Assembly: GCF_026151205.1 (NCBI RefSeq)
Contig: NC_087079.1
Location: forward strand, 13,478,945 to 13,542,944
Length of the DNA stretch: 64,000 nt
Source: Bolinopsis microptera
Taxonomy: Eukaryota > Ctenophora > Tentaculata > Lobata > Bolinopsidae
Direction of reading: 5' to 3'
Of the stretch, positions 52,793 through 64,000 are shown piece by piece. Under the pieces are notes generated by a model. It ran no database searches. It had not been told where the DNA came from and was given only the letters and a program-made list of their open reading frames with translations. The position numbers and the translations under genes were made by a program. Position 1 is the first letter of the stretch. Each line of letters opens with the position of its first letter.

Positions 52793-53984
52793 GATTAGAT
52801 TAAGATTTCTTCTGGGGTTGAGGTATAAAAATACTTGACGCCAGGTTTAATATCGGAGCGTTCGTGGTACTGATTTCAATTTTGTTATCTTTGAAGCTCG
52901 TTCTATCTAACGAGATTAAATTTAAATGAGCTCCCTGTGATTGAACCAGTAGTGACCGGCTTAGGCGTGACTGCGTGTTGGACCTGAAATTAATAACCTT
53001 AAAATGTTGATAACCGCACAGTTTGAATCCATTGCAGTTGAGACAGTTGTTAAGTCAATTTCTTGAAGTGAAGATATTTTTATTAATAAGGGGGACAACC
53101 TTAACATACAGATACTTAAGTCTAAGATACTTACCCTAACAGAAATAATTTGAGGCGTTCTCAGTGCTTCACAGTTCACAGTGATTACTAGAGACAACTA
53201 AATTATGTATTACATTTTTAGACCAATAATGTGATGTATCAGTATGACGCAAACCAGAAAATTAGTCGAATATTTGTAAATAATAATGTTGTAAATATTG
53301 TGAACAGTAAATGGCAAAATTGATTTATTTTCATGGTTGATTTTGAAATCGAAATTATAGTTTAACTAGTTTATCAGATTTGAAATTTATGTCTCGTTTG
53401 TGATTTGTCACATAAGGAATTGTTTGTAAAGGATATCATTGCTATTTCCCTAATCTCTTGCATGACTCCTAGTCCTAATAGTAATAATTAATTTTTAGCT
53501 TCCCAGACGTTAAGTGAAGCAATCAGCACCACTTTTTTCAAATTAGCTTTTAAATTATATTATATATATATTAACGACCAAAACATGAACTAAACACTAT
53601 AACCTGTAGTTTAACGGAGAATTACGACTCCTTATAGTTATACTTCTATAACTAAAAATTTCCCAACGTTGTGAAATTGGACCAAACATGAAGTAAAAGT
53701 TGTGAAATTGGACCAAACATAGCTATGCATAGCAGGGACAAAAGGAAATCGCGGCATGTACGGAATCTCGATTTTTCCCATTATTTGCGACAAATTTTAT
53801 GTATAGTTTAATGTATAGTCTGTTAAAAATCGAGCTATCGCAAATTTTGGCCAAAATAATCGCGAAATCCTTTTTGATTTTGTCCCTGATGCATAAAGAC
53901 TTCTCGGTTTTTTGCAAAATGTTCGCCTCATAATTAAAAAAATAACGTCTGATCCCCTGTAGTGGGAAATTTAAGACAACTGCA
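52793..53984. other. 3' flank of the kinesin gene
   Basis: Probable 3' UTR, then AT-rich intergenic DNA. TTGTGAAATTGGACCAAACA is tandemly duplicated at about 53670-53720. No gene seen. Confidence 0.4.
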
Positions 53985-54960
53985 ACGTAGATTTTGAGTT
54001 ATCCTGAAAAGTCTCAACATTGGAACATGCGTTGTAGGTTTATAACCTACCAGGACGCGCGCCGAGTTGAATTCGTCCACGGTAATACTAATATTTGGAA
54101 CAAATATTTTACGAGTATCACCCGTTATATTAAAAACATATAATGCGTCACGCGTGCAATCGCGCGATCACTGCATGTATGATGTACTTAAAGATAATCA
54201 TTAATCAATATAATCATTAATGTCGCTTACTGTGTACTGGGCGGCGCTGATCAGCATGTTCATGCATATGTTGCTGATCTAACCAGAGCCCTCCCGCTTG
54301 CAGTAGCGGCGCGCGCTACCGCAAATTGTGAAACAAGCGCGTCACGCAGAACGCGTATACACATGGCTATGTGAATGCATATTGCATTCCGCCGAATCTC
54401 TTGTATAAAATATTTGTATCACGTCGCGTCGTGACCCCCACGGTCGTTTCACTATGGTACCAGTGGAACCCCTGTAAAGTTTCTATATACGATACAGCAG
54501 GGGAGCCGCGCACTCGTGCGCGGCGGGTTATACAACGTATGACAATAAAATAAGCCAACTATGAACATTACTGGGCCGTGTTCAGCCTGTCATTCCGCGG
54601 AATCTCTATTCTTTAAGTATATGATTATGAACATGAACATAAACTAAGTTTAATTTTAACTAGTAACTAAGTGACGTCGTTTTCACTATTTAATTTTCAC
54701 TGTTTAATTATCGTGCACATGCAGCGAAAGTGGAAAGCCACGATACACAATATAATACATATAATACGATATAATACTAAATATTACCTGGGGACCCCAG
54801 GCTATCATGTTCATAAACATAAATAAAGATTTGGCGGAATCTGACAGGCCGGGCCGGCGGGCCGAGCGCCGCCAAGTAAACTAAATACAGCCAATGGCAA
54901 TATAATACAGCCGCGCACGCGCACTCGATCGTGCGCGGCCGCTGGTTTCCGTTTACAACG
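53985..54960. mobile_element. Second copy of the GC-rich palindromic element
   Basis: Blocks shared with the copy at 20870-26110: GTATCACGT...GTGACCCC (54416-54440 versus 21050-21070), GGGGAGCCGCGCACTCGTGC (about 54500 versus 21112), and TTACCTGGGGACC-type sequence (54784 versus 25432). Inverted matches include AACCAGAGCCCTC with GAGGG-type sequence near 25335. It has no credible ORF. Confidence 0.6.
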
Positions 54961-55084
54961 TCAAATAAAACGTGTTTCAACGATTTAGCGGAAGTATTTT
55001 TTGGCCAGTATCCGTGCATTTGATTAATTATTTTTGCAGTTTGTGTCGCTTTGCTGTTTGCGCTTGTTCTTTTCACTTGCATGT

Positions 55085-55209
55085 CTCAGTAGTGAGTCAG
55101 TACCTTATGTACTGACTCACTACACACTACTGAGAGTGCTGATTCTTGGTAAAATGCTGATTCTAGGTATTACCTATGACCTAGAATCAACATTTTACCA
55201 AGAATCAGC
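55085..55209. repeat. Two adjacent strong hairpins
   Basis: Hairpin 1: GTAGTGAGTCAGTAC (55089-55103) pairs perfectly with 55109-55123 around a 5-base loop. Hairpin 2: a 31-base arm (55138-55168) pairs with 55179-55209 with one G-T wobble and a 10-base loop. They could be cruciform DNA, a transposon footprint or a small-RNA precursor. Confidence 0.7.
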
Positions 55210-56361
55210 ATTGTACATATCTTGTACGACGTGACAGAAGGACAAGTATGTTTTTTGTAATACTGCAGCTGCGGCGCCAGTTCATACCATTTCTCTGCTC
55301 TCGACCTTATTTTGTGACAGTCAGTAACAACGAAGCCTCACTACATACTATTAGTATTACTACTACTAGCTTTGTTCATGTTTATGCGATGACCTGAAGA
55401 CACGTACAAGAGTCAGGCTTCTTTTATTTGAAGCTAATAACTTTTATAATACAAAGACCGGACATGAACTGCAAACTGGTGGAGAAAAGCCAAAAGGTCG
55501 CAGTCGGCCAAAATACGTTATAATACACAATAAAAACGATGGTGTTAAAACGGATATATGCGCAGCTACAACATAGTAGTATAGTGCCAAGGGTTACAAC
55601 TATTCATTTCATTATATTTCAATCTGTTGCTAGTTTTATTCTCTGTCCGTAAGTTGTTTGTTGCAGTGCCAGTACGGCTTTCAGTTCACTTTTGTGAATC
55701 TGATTCTTTTGATATTTATTGAAAAATTGCAAATTGTATATACTTCTTGATCTTCACTTGTACGCTGTTGAAGCTACAATTGGATTAGAATAAAAGAGCA
55801 AAGGTAAATGCTGTTATCATCAGCGTAGCAACCACTCCCATGAAAATAACCACCCACCCACCCAAAGACAATATGAGAACAGAAAATGAGATCCGCAAAT
55901 GGGAACAGGTGCGAACATGTGCAAATGCAATATGATTGTACTTCATGGCTGGCAAAACTTTACTTTTATTTACTTCATATTTTTGATAAAGTAAGATCAT
56001 ATTTGCAGTAACTTGATAGTCCGACAGAAAGTTGCACTGCAATTGCCAAATTAGATTTTGAATGAAGTCACACTGTGCCGTAGTAAAGTAACTTACTCTT
56101 GAGTTAAACACGCCCTGTGAATTAGAATATTGACCGATGATTTAACGAATTTATTCATTTGAGGGGTATAAATTGTCCCATCTGTTGCATTTCATGCTTA
56201 AGTTTCAACGTTCAAAGTTCCAACTTTTGTGGAATCCTCGGCTGTAGCCGAAATTGTACGGTTTCTTAAAACTCGACACTTGATGACGAGCCAAACGGTA
56301 GCGTGACAAACTGTACGTGAATTTAATGCTTATCCATTATTAAGAATTGTGATAGTACGCT
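55210..56361. other. Intergenic, no supported gene
   Basis: A minus-strand frame at 55785-56111 ends in a hydrophobic stretch (GGWVVIFMGVVATLMITAF) that could be a membrane exon. I find no splice or homology support. Confidence 0.3.
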
Positions 56362-58389
56362 TTGGAGCAAGCTGCCAAGTTGTTAACCTTAACTTTGCTG
56401 TTTTTCTGTACTGTGCATTGTTCGCAAGCGAATTTCACATGGCTTTATTCCAATGATAATGCATCCAGTCTTAGTCCAACATTTACTTGTCAGTCATCAA
56501 AGGTTAAACTAAATCAGATCAAGAAGGACAAATGCACTTCAATAATCCAGATTAGTGCACATAGTGGTGTACACACTAGTAGTGTAACTATGGTAACTAG
56601 TAGTGTAACTATGGTAACACATAGTGATGTACACACTAGTATTTGCAGCGTGATCTTCCGACGTTACTGTCTGTATCGGATTAACACTTCACCAGTCATG
56701 CGACTTCATTTTCCGGATAACTGTGTCAATTAATGAACATCCGATGCTGTAATATACATAATTATTTAATAGTTGTGTCTTCTTAAGCATAAACCCTAGT
56801 TTAAAGTTAACCAGATGTTGTTACACATATGTTTCTAGAATGTACAGAATTAAGCTGCCTTGTCAAGTTTTACAATGCTTCGTGTCTTGTGATTGTCCAT
56901 AGAATTATAATTCTATTGTATTGTATAGTTTGCACGATTTGCAAATCAAATTTGTTCCATTTTCATGGTATAGTTAACATTGTAGATGAGTACATGACGG
57001 TATCGGTCTATAATTATATCACTCTATAATCACTACCAGCTGTATCATATGTTATCCGCTATCGGTGGTTACATTTTTGTTATCATCCTATTCGAGACTT
57101 CAGTACGGCTTCATATATCTAGACACTGCATAAATTCCTCCGGGATTTTTAAAACTTTTAGCTTTAATGGATATTGTTCCCTTTTCAATGGTAAGAAGTA
57201 TAACACTAGTACGTTCCAATAACCAAGCAAAGAAACTTTTGGCTGGTTAATTTCAAATTATGCTTGGTCGATATTGTTCGGTTTCCTATAATTATAAACT
57301 CGGTGCCTCCAAGAAGATTATCTTAAATTGATATTTCAGATTATATGCTCCAAAAATCGCAAGGACTAATTTCTAGGAAATGGACAGTATATTATATGGT
57401 ATAGTCTGCTCAACTTTGGAAATTGACAAGTTGTTTCGCAACATCTTTCTGACAGGATATTGTGATAATTCTTTACCAATACCACTACCAGTGCCTCTGT
57501 CGTTATGAATATGTAATTCCATCAACTTTAACACATGTATTTTGTATAATGCAAATCTGGTGAAAAACATGTTTGTGTATACCGCGCATCGGCATACATT
57601 GCGTACCATTTGTGTCCCCAATTATGAACTGGTGATTTCAATTATCATGTAACAGCTATAATAGCATTATTATAAAAAGGTGAGGGCATTTCAAACGACA
57701 TGTGCTTGTTTCCAAGTTCAATTCTTATGTTTGTTTAACCTAAAATTGAAGTACACTTCATTTTCTCGTATGGGGACGGAGTCGCGAAATTAAAAAATAT
57801 GGTATATTAAATAACTTTGCAGATATAACCAATAACCATAGCAACGGTTGAATAATAATAATTGTTCTGAATTGATTCGAAATACTACCGTTTGAATTTT
57901 AGAACCATTTTCAGTGTTGTTTTCACCAATTATCCATGAGTTCATTGTGTTTTAGTCCGGGCTTTGCCTGCTGGCCCTGCCATGGCAATCTAGCTGGGGC
58001 AGGTTAGACTTATATATATATTATATACAAATTATCCATATTTTTATACGTATAGAGATTAGGGACATTATATAAATTGTATTGAGACTTTCCACCGCTA
58101 TAAATTTAACCAACTAGAAGTAGAAGCACACGCAATGAAGATCGGAATAATAGTTTGCGATGGTAACGAGAAATGGATAAGCTGCATCGAAACAATTTGC
58201 ACTAGGTTTGATTTTAACTCCATACCAAATTGTGCCAAGAATAAAAATGTATGATCTGAAAACTTGATCAACGGGGTTTCTCAGTTCCTTAAACAAATAT
58301 CATGCCTCAAATAACTTGAATGATACCGTACTTTATTCAGACATTTACTACCAGTTAAAGTCATAACAAAATTGAGACAATGATAGACC
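56362..58389. other. Mostly non-coding; one signal-peptide-like frame without ATG
   Basis: The 56362-56733 frame begins at TTG and has a hydrophobic LLTLTLLFFCTVHCSQANF start, but no ATG. It contains short internal repeats (ACTAGTAGTGTAACTATGGT). It may be an exon whose start lies elsewhere or chance. The remainder shows nothing convincing. Confidence 0.3.
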
Positions 58390-59434
58390 ATGTCTTTCAG
58401 CTGCTTCAAACGAAATGGAGATGCTGACCTGCAGTTCTATCACGCGTGGAAAGGGCAGCTTCCGACTCTAGAAAACACGAAACATCTAGATGGTCTGATC
58501 AGCCTTGGGTCGGCTCACATGGTCAGTCGTAGTGACAAGTGTGATTGGATGGTGGACCTTTCGAACTTTTTCTTGGCATTGGAGGACTCTCATGTTAAGG
58601 TAAGCATTTATTACCCTGTCACGAATGAGTGATAGAATGATCCGTTCGCTGTTAGAGTTAATAGAGGGAGGAATAGGCCAGTCTGCCAAATGTTTTACAG
58701 GTAAGTTTACAGTCTCACAAATATAATTTTAACGTTACAAGTAGTTTTGTATTTACTGTGATCTCAACTAATTTTTCAGCTGTTGGCGATATGTTTTAGC
58801 CATCAATTGGTCAACAAAGCTTATGGAGGAGAAATGGGGGTTTCGAAAGGTGGTTTTATTTTCGGGGTGGATGATATAAAGTTCCGAAAAAGTGCAGTGT
58901 TACCGGAAAGAGTAAAAAGTTTAATCGAAAAGCACCAGAATGGTGGGGAGCAGTTGGAATGGAGCCTTCTGCAAAGTCATAAAGAAGAGGTACCTCGTCT
59001 ATTAGCAATTCTTACAGTATTATAGCTTTATAGATCAAATTCTACCAAAATGATTCAGATCGAATCTGTGATTCCGTAAAATCTAGTTACGCTTGCCAGC
59101 ACTGTAATTAAATAGATAATATTTGAGTAATGTGAATAAAGTTTCCAAACTAAAAAATTAATTTTCTAACAAGGTAAGTTCGCTCGGCGAAGGAGCAGTA
59201 CTGTTGGCCAGCTCTAAGCGCTGTAAAAACGAGATAGTCCTCGTTCGAAATAACATTCTGAGCATGCAGAGTCATCCAGACCTTACACCTAAACTTATGA
59301 TGGACAAGATTTGGCCTGCTATCATTCGAAAAGGGTTTGTAAGCTCTGAGTCGGAAAAGGAAGTCCGTAGAGAGATGAATGAGGTTGATACTGCCAGAAG
59401 TTTGGACTTCATAAGAGACTTTTTTAGGAGCTGA
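58390..59434 (+). CDS. Unrecognised 226-aa protein with a possible death-fold C-terminus, three exons
   Basis: Exons 58390-58599, 58780-58989 and 59174-59434 are all phase 0 with GT-AG introns (AAG/GTAAGC, TTTTTCAG, GAG/GTACCT, AACAAG). The stop is TGA at 59432-59434, and an AATAAA lies at 59515-59520. The start ATG is the first of the frame (MSFSCFKRNGDADLQFYHAW). The middle reads LLAICFSHQLVNKAYGGEMG and GGFIFGVDDIKFRK. The last 75 residues are helical-looking: EIVLVRNNILSM, then PKLMMDKIWPAIIRKGFVS, then SEKEVRREMNEV and FIRDFFR. The spacing recalls a CARD or other death fold (helix, L..W.....G, helix, E.xxR). That match is by eye only. No function is assigned. Confidence 0.6.
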
Positions 59435-61372
59435 GAAACCATGCGATAGGATAACTTTTAAATCGAGTGATAAGTGCCTTGCCTGTTCTTATAATTACAG
59501 TGCAATTAATCTTAAATAAAATTCGAGTATTAGAGTAGATAAGACAGTGCGGGAGTATATTTGACTTGATATTTTATTTATAGAGGATTATTCAAAGAAT
59601 TTTCTTAACTTTTAGATTACTTTTTTTTGTCAGGTAATAACAACTCGTTGAATGTATTTACCAAGTACTATTGTTTATTCGTGTATTTCTTTTAATGTCA
59701 ACAAATATGGCACTGAAAGAATGCAAATGCATTTCTTTTCAATCGTAAACTTGCTTGTTTCAATGATTGGAAACAGATGAAAGTGCTAACAGAACTAAAA
59801 CATAATCAAACTTTCTAAATGGTTGGCATGGGACCGAGGCGAATCCCTGCAACCTTATGAATAGTGCCGAATTACTAGCATCAGCTAACACTAATAAGAA
59901 TTTATCAGCAGTACGAATACTCGGTTTCGGGTAATAACGTATGTAGTAATATACAGTACAATATTTCATATAAATATTTAAATCTTTAATATGATACCTC
60001 ACGACCCTGCCGGCTGGATTGATTTCGTCGATAAATCAAGTTATTCAGGAAACTTGATGTTTAAAGTTAAGGTGTAAATAAATGATTAAATGGCATGAAA
60101 ATCCAATCCAATACGCCCAAAAATGTACTAGCAAAATCATATTCTGGGTTTTAAATAATAAAAACAATTAAAAATCCCAGGAATTCCCCTAGGAGTCAAC
60201 TTGGACTAAATATAACATCAACTGGTTAAGGAAACTATGAAAATAGTACAGTCAGTTATATCTATTATATACGCGAGGTATCAAAAATCGACCGAAAAAC
60301 TGCGTGTTACGTAGGTTCGCAATCCGCATATAACATTACACTGATGAGTGCCATTAAAATGAGCTTTTCAAATCGTTAAAATGAGGTGCCTTGAAATAAC
60401 TGAGCTATTTCTACACATTTCGGTTTTATCAATTCATCCGCCATTTAAAATGCCATAACTGATATAGGCTTTGTGACTTGTGAGAAACGACTTTGGTATC
60501 AAAAACCGCGTATAAAAGAGGCACATAAAAAAAGGTAGCTGACTGTACCAGGGTATCAAAAATGCACTTGAAATTTTAATCTACTTTCAACCACTTCTGT
60601 CCCAAAAGTAACACCTAATATGTTAAGTTTAACAAGGGTGAGAGCGAGCTGAATGGTGAAAATACGGAGACCTCCCGAGTTCCCCTGACATGTCATGTTG
60701 GTAAAAGAGCAAGTGGCTGACCGTGTCTCCGCGGTTATAGTAGAAGCGTTGTTCAAAAGTGGCAGTTACAAAACTTTGCGGTCGAATTAACTTGATCCGA
60801 GTCACAGCTGACAAAATCCTTCAGAATCTCAGCTCAAGTAGCTGTTAGTTGCTCTGCATTGCACTTTTTTCAACGATCAGGAAAATTGTGGAATGTCTGA
60901 TCATGAGGAGGGTTCTATACTCTGAGGATCTCCATGGATTGGTTGTAACAAATAGCTATCCAGTCTGGCTGACCTGCTGCCCATTGCACCTGGAGTTTCC
61001 CAGTTAGAAATACGCAAGTCGTTCAATATATCGCAAAAAGTAAACAACATTAAAGTTATTTTTAGGTAAATCACAGGGAAATGTCAACAGTTAAACTACA
61101 AACTTGATCAAATTGTGACCTGTATGTGTTATGTGTATATTATATATCATGATCCACGTGGTTGACGAGCAAATGTGAGTTAAAAGTTAAAACTGCTCAG
61201 ATTCTATAAATTCTAACCTGATTGATCTCTCCGTCAGCTCGGTAAGCCAGGATGGGGTCGTCAATGGGTCGAGGCATCTGCTGTATGTCCCAGATTAACG
61301 CCTGCTGGTCATCTGCTGGAACGGTTTTCAGCGGTTATCATCGGGTGAAAAAGCAGCTTTAAAATGAGCTAA
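59435..61372. other. Intergenic DNA
   Basis: AT-rich DNA apart from a TIR element at 60246-60549. No supported gene. Confidence 0.4.
60246..60549. mobile_element. TA-flanked MITE with CAGTCAG ends
   Basis: TACAGTCAGT near 60247 is inverted as AGCTGACTGTA ending near 60548. The interior is itself partly palindromic (TATACGCGAGGTATCAAAAA against TTTGGTATCAAAAACCGCG). It resembles mariner-type non-autonomous elements. Confidence 0.5.
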
Positions 61373-61592
61373 TTGAGTAAAATAAAGGGACAAGATGATA
61401 AAGGACCGGACACTATGCCGAAGGACGGTACGTCAGAAATTTTCAAAAATTTTTCGTGTGTGCATGTTTTTTGTGTTATTTCCATTGTATATACTCATTT
61501 TTTCACGACACCATCACCCTCATTTCTGGGGTTTAATTCAGGGGGGGTAAAAAGCTACACTAAGGAAGGGCGGGGCCATTTTCAGATTAACA

Positions 61593-64000
61593 ATGACTCC
61601 GCAAAATAACAGCAATAGTGGGTTGGCATGCCCAAAAATCGGTTCTTTTAATTGCAATGGCATGGGTAACCCGATTAAACGTAATCTTGTTTTAAACTGG
61701 CTGAATAATAAACCTGAGCAAATTATTTGTCTTCAAGAAACACACTCGACTCCTCAAGTTGAGAGAGACTGGAAACATTCTTGGGATGGGGATATAATCT
61801 TTAACCATGGTACGTCAAACTCAACCGGTATTGCCTTCCTTGTTAAAGCTGATGCTCCGAATCTCCATATTATTAACCAGCGTAGCATCAGCCAAGGTCG
61901 TGCGACCCTTGTCGAGTTAGAGTACGACTCTCTCAAGCTGTGTTTAGTGAATGTCTACTGCCCCAATAATGACGATGTGTCATTTCTCGAAAACGTATTT
62001 TTAGAATCACTCAGTCGTGCACGAGATGATCATATAATATTTGTGGGAGACTGGAACACGGTTCTGAACAACATGTTGGACAAACAGGGGGGGTCTACCA
62101 CCCATGCAAATAGTCGCTGCCAGAATTTTCTCAATGATTGCATTAGCGACTATGGGTTTAGTGATATTTTCCGTCTTAACAGAGGTGCTGAGGCACGGGT
62201 TTTTACTCATTTTAACAAAAAGTACAAAACTCAGTCTAGATTAGATTTTTTCTTGATCCAAGATAGCCTAGTCAATCTACCTGTATGTGACACAGAAATA
62301 AGCCATGGCTATAAATCTGATCACAGCTACATCTCGCTATCCCTCCAGGGCTCTACTATTGCACACGGAAAAGGATATTGGAAAATCAACAACTCTCACC
62401 TCCTAGATCAAAATTTTATTAACGAAATAAAGAAAATCATTCATAATACAAAAGAAGATAGCTTTGATTCTTACAGGGGTCTTTGGGACGTTATAAAAAT
62501 CAAAATAAAACAGTTTGGAATGACCTTTGGTAAAAAGAAAAAAAAAAGAAATCACAGTGAAAAAAGAAAAGTTAAAAAAAGATATTGAAGACTGTAAAAA
62601 AGATTCGAACCTAGTAAACTGTACGATACTACAGAAGAAATTATTTGAAGCAGAGTTGGATTTAAATCATATTATAGATCAGGAGGTGAGAGGCGCAATT
62701 ACCAGATCACGTGTGAAATGGACAGAGGAGGGGGAGCGCTCGACTAAATACTTTTTTGGACTTGAAAAATCAAACGGCAAGAAAAAATGTATTAGTAAAT
62801 TGATAGACAACGACGGAAATGAACTAACGGACCAGGACAACATCTCTAGTCACGTGGTTAACTTTTATCAGAATCTGTATAACTCAACTAACCCATCTCC
62901 CACTGAGATAGATAATTATGTAACCAGCAGCGAGCTTGAGCAAATCCCACAGGAAATTACTGAAACTCTGGAGGGACCTATTTCGTTACACGAAATGGAT
63001 GCTATTGTGAACAAGTTAACAAACAATAAATCCCCAGGTTGGGACGGGTTATCTGCTGAATTTTATAAAACCTTTTGGTTGGATATCAGGCAGATCATTT
63101 ACGACTGCTATTTAGAATCTATTGACAGTGGATGCCTGTCGCCTTCACAGAGAATAGGTATTCTTACTCTTATTCCCAAGCCTAAAAGCCCAGTGGAACT
63201 TAACTACATAAAAAATTGGAGACCTATTACTCTGCTAAACATTGACTATAAAATCTTCACACATATAGCTAAGAATAGGATTATGAAGGCTATCCCTAGC
63301 GTAATCAGCAAAACCCAGTCAGGCTTTCAAGCAGGCAGGAGTACAGCAGATAATCTTATTCTTATGTCAATGGTTCTGGAATCATTTAACAACGACTCGG
63401 AACAAGAGGGTCTCCTTTTACAGATTGATTTTGAAAAGTGTTTTGACTCGGTAGAACATAACTTTGTCTTCAGTACGCTTGAAAAATTAGGTTTCAGTGA
63501 TTATATTATTAAGTTGATTAAAGTGGCTTTTCAGGCGTGCTTTAGCTATGCAAATATTAATGGGTTTTTAAGCGCACCTATTTATCTCCTCAGAGGTCTT
63601 CATCAGGGTAGCCCACTCTCTCCTATTCTATTTCTACTTGTGGCTCAAACTTTCTCGAATAAACTTCAGATCAACCCTAATATCAGGGGTATTAACATAT
63701 CGGGTGTGGAAATTCTACATAGTCTCTTTGCAGACGACACTGATCTGTTTCTGAAAGCTTCATTAGAGAGTATAGAGGCGGTTATGGTAGAACTCAGAAC
63801 GTTTGCTAAGTGCTCGGGGTGTAAAGCTAACATCGACAAAACTAGATGTATTCCTTTAGGTCGTGCTCGCCTTAATAGAACTCTTCTAGAGTCCCTTCAA
63901 AGGGACTACGGCGAGGATTTTATTACAAATAACTTTACGGCTTTGGGTATAGTTTATAGGAATGATGGCTCACTTATGGATATAGTCAACAGTAATTATA
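61593..64000 (+). mobile_element. L1/Tx1-like LINE ORF2 (endonuclease and RT), frameshifted and cut by the window
   Basis: The first frame (61593-62588) is an L1-type EEP endonuclease: GSFNCNGMGNP, CLQETHS, VNVYCPNND, FVGDWNTVLN and RLDFFLI, with KSDHSYISL. A run of ten A at 62538-62547 shifts the frame. The second frame continues to the window end: TRSRVKWTEEGERSTKYFF, then SPGWDGLSAEFYKTFW, NWRPITLLNIDYKIF, LLQIDFEKCFDSV, LHQGSPLSPILF and LFADDTDLF. The WTEEGERSTKYF and SPGxDGLxxEFYK motifs mark the L1/Tx1 clade. A 5' ORF1 is not evident. The C-terminus lies beyond 64000. The shift may be real or an error in the homopolymer. Confidence 0.88.

Noticed and set aside
55785-56111. Small membrane protein on the minus strand
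   Set aside because: One hydrophobic stretch in a short frame, with no homologue I recognise and no splice evidence.
56362-56733. Secreted 123-aa protein
   Set aside because: The frame opens at TTG with a stop just upstream and no ATG. The signal-like start alone is not enough.

Overview
This is a window of intron-rich, AT-rich, retrotransposon-dense animal nuclear DNA. Genes have GT-AG introns, exons are short and often of symmetric phase, and I see no bacterial operons. The gene content (a ciliary kinesin-2, two GPCR genes, many CR1/L2-like, RTE-like and L1/Tx1-like LINEs, a hAT transposon and MITEs) fits an invertebrate. A cnidarian or another early-branching animal is my guess, not something the sequence proves.

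Layout. 1-1351 (+) holds the last exons of a family-B-like 7TM receptor with a proline- and tyrosine-rich tail. 2368-5263 (-) is a four-exon gene for an unrecognised 199-aa protein, with a LINE ORF1 in its first intron. 5.6-26.4 kb is a retrotransposon graveyard. It contains several broken reverse transcriptases, one nearly intact two-ORF LINE (11.5-17.0 kb) whose ORF1 joins an AlkB-like oxygenase to an SGNH esterase, a tRNA-derived SINE, and a hAT element (21308-25183, perfect 8-bp target duplication) nested in a GC-rich palindromic element.

27.0-52.8 kb (+) is one large gene. I assembled 36 coding exons whose phases all agree and which give a 1,865-codon frame. It encodes a KIF17/OSM-3 type kinesin: N-terminal motor, neck and stalk start, then the conserved KIF17 C-terminal coiled coil and tail. 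Between them sits an insert of about 800 residues, spread over 19 small exons and made of degenerate LTxxQ(I/V)xxL repeats that I do not know from any kinesin. The introns carry a nested antisense class A-like GPCR gene (31444-32430), an RTE-like LINE ORF (45485-48850) and many minisatellites. Three of the minisatellites (34-bp, about 37-bp and 63-bp units) have amplified the exon/intron boundary itself, so each unit carries a copy of a splice donor or acceptor.

53-61 kb is mostly non-coding, with MITEs, strong hairpins and a second copy of the palindromic element. It includes a small three-exon gene (58390-59434, +) whose C-terminus could be a death fold. 61.6-64.0 kb (+) is the start of an L1/Tx1-like LINE with endonuclease and RT, frameshifted at an A run and cut by the window edge.

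The parts most worth following up are the LTxxQ-expanded kinesin with its splice-site minisatellites, the AlkB-SGNH LINE ORF1, and a covarying stem in the 3' region of a LINE family.
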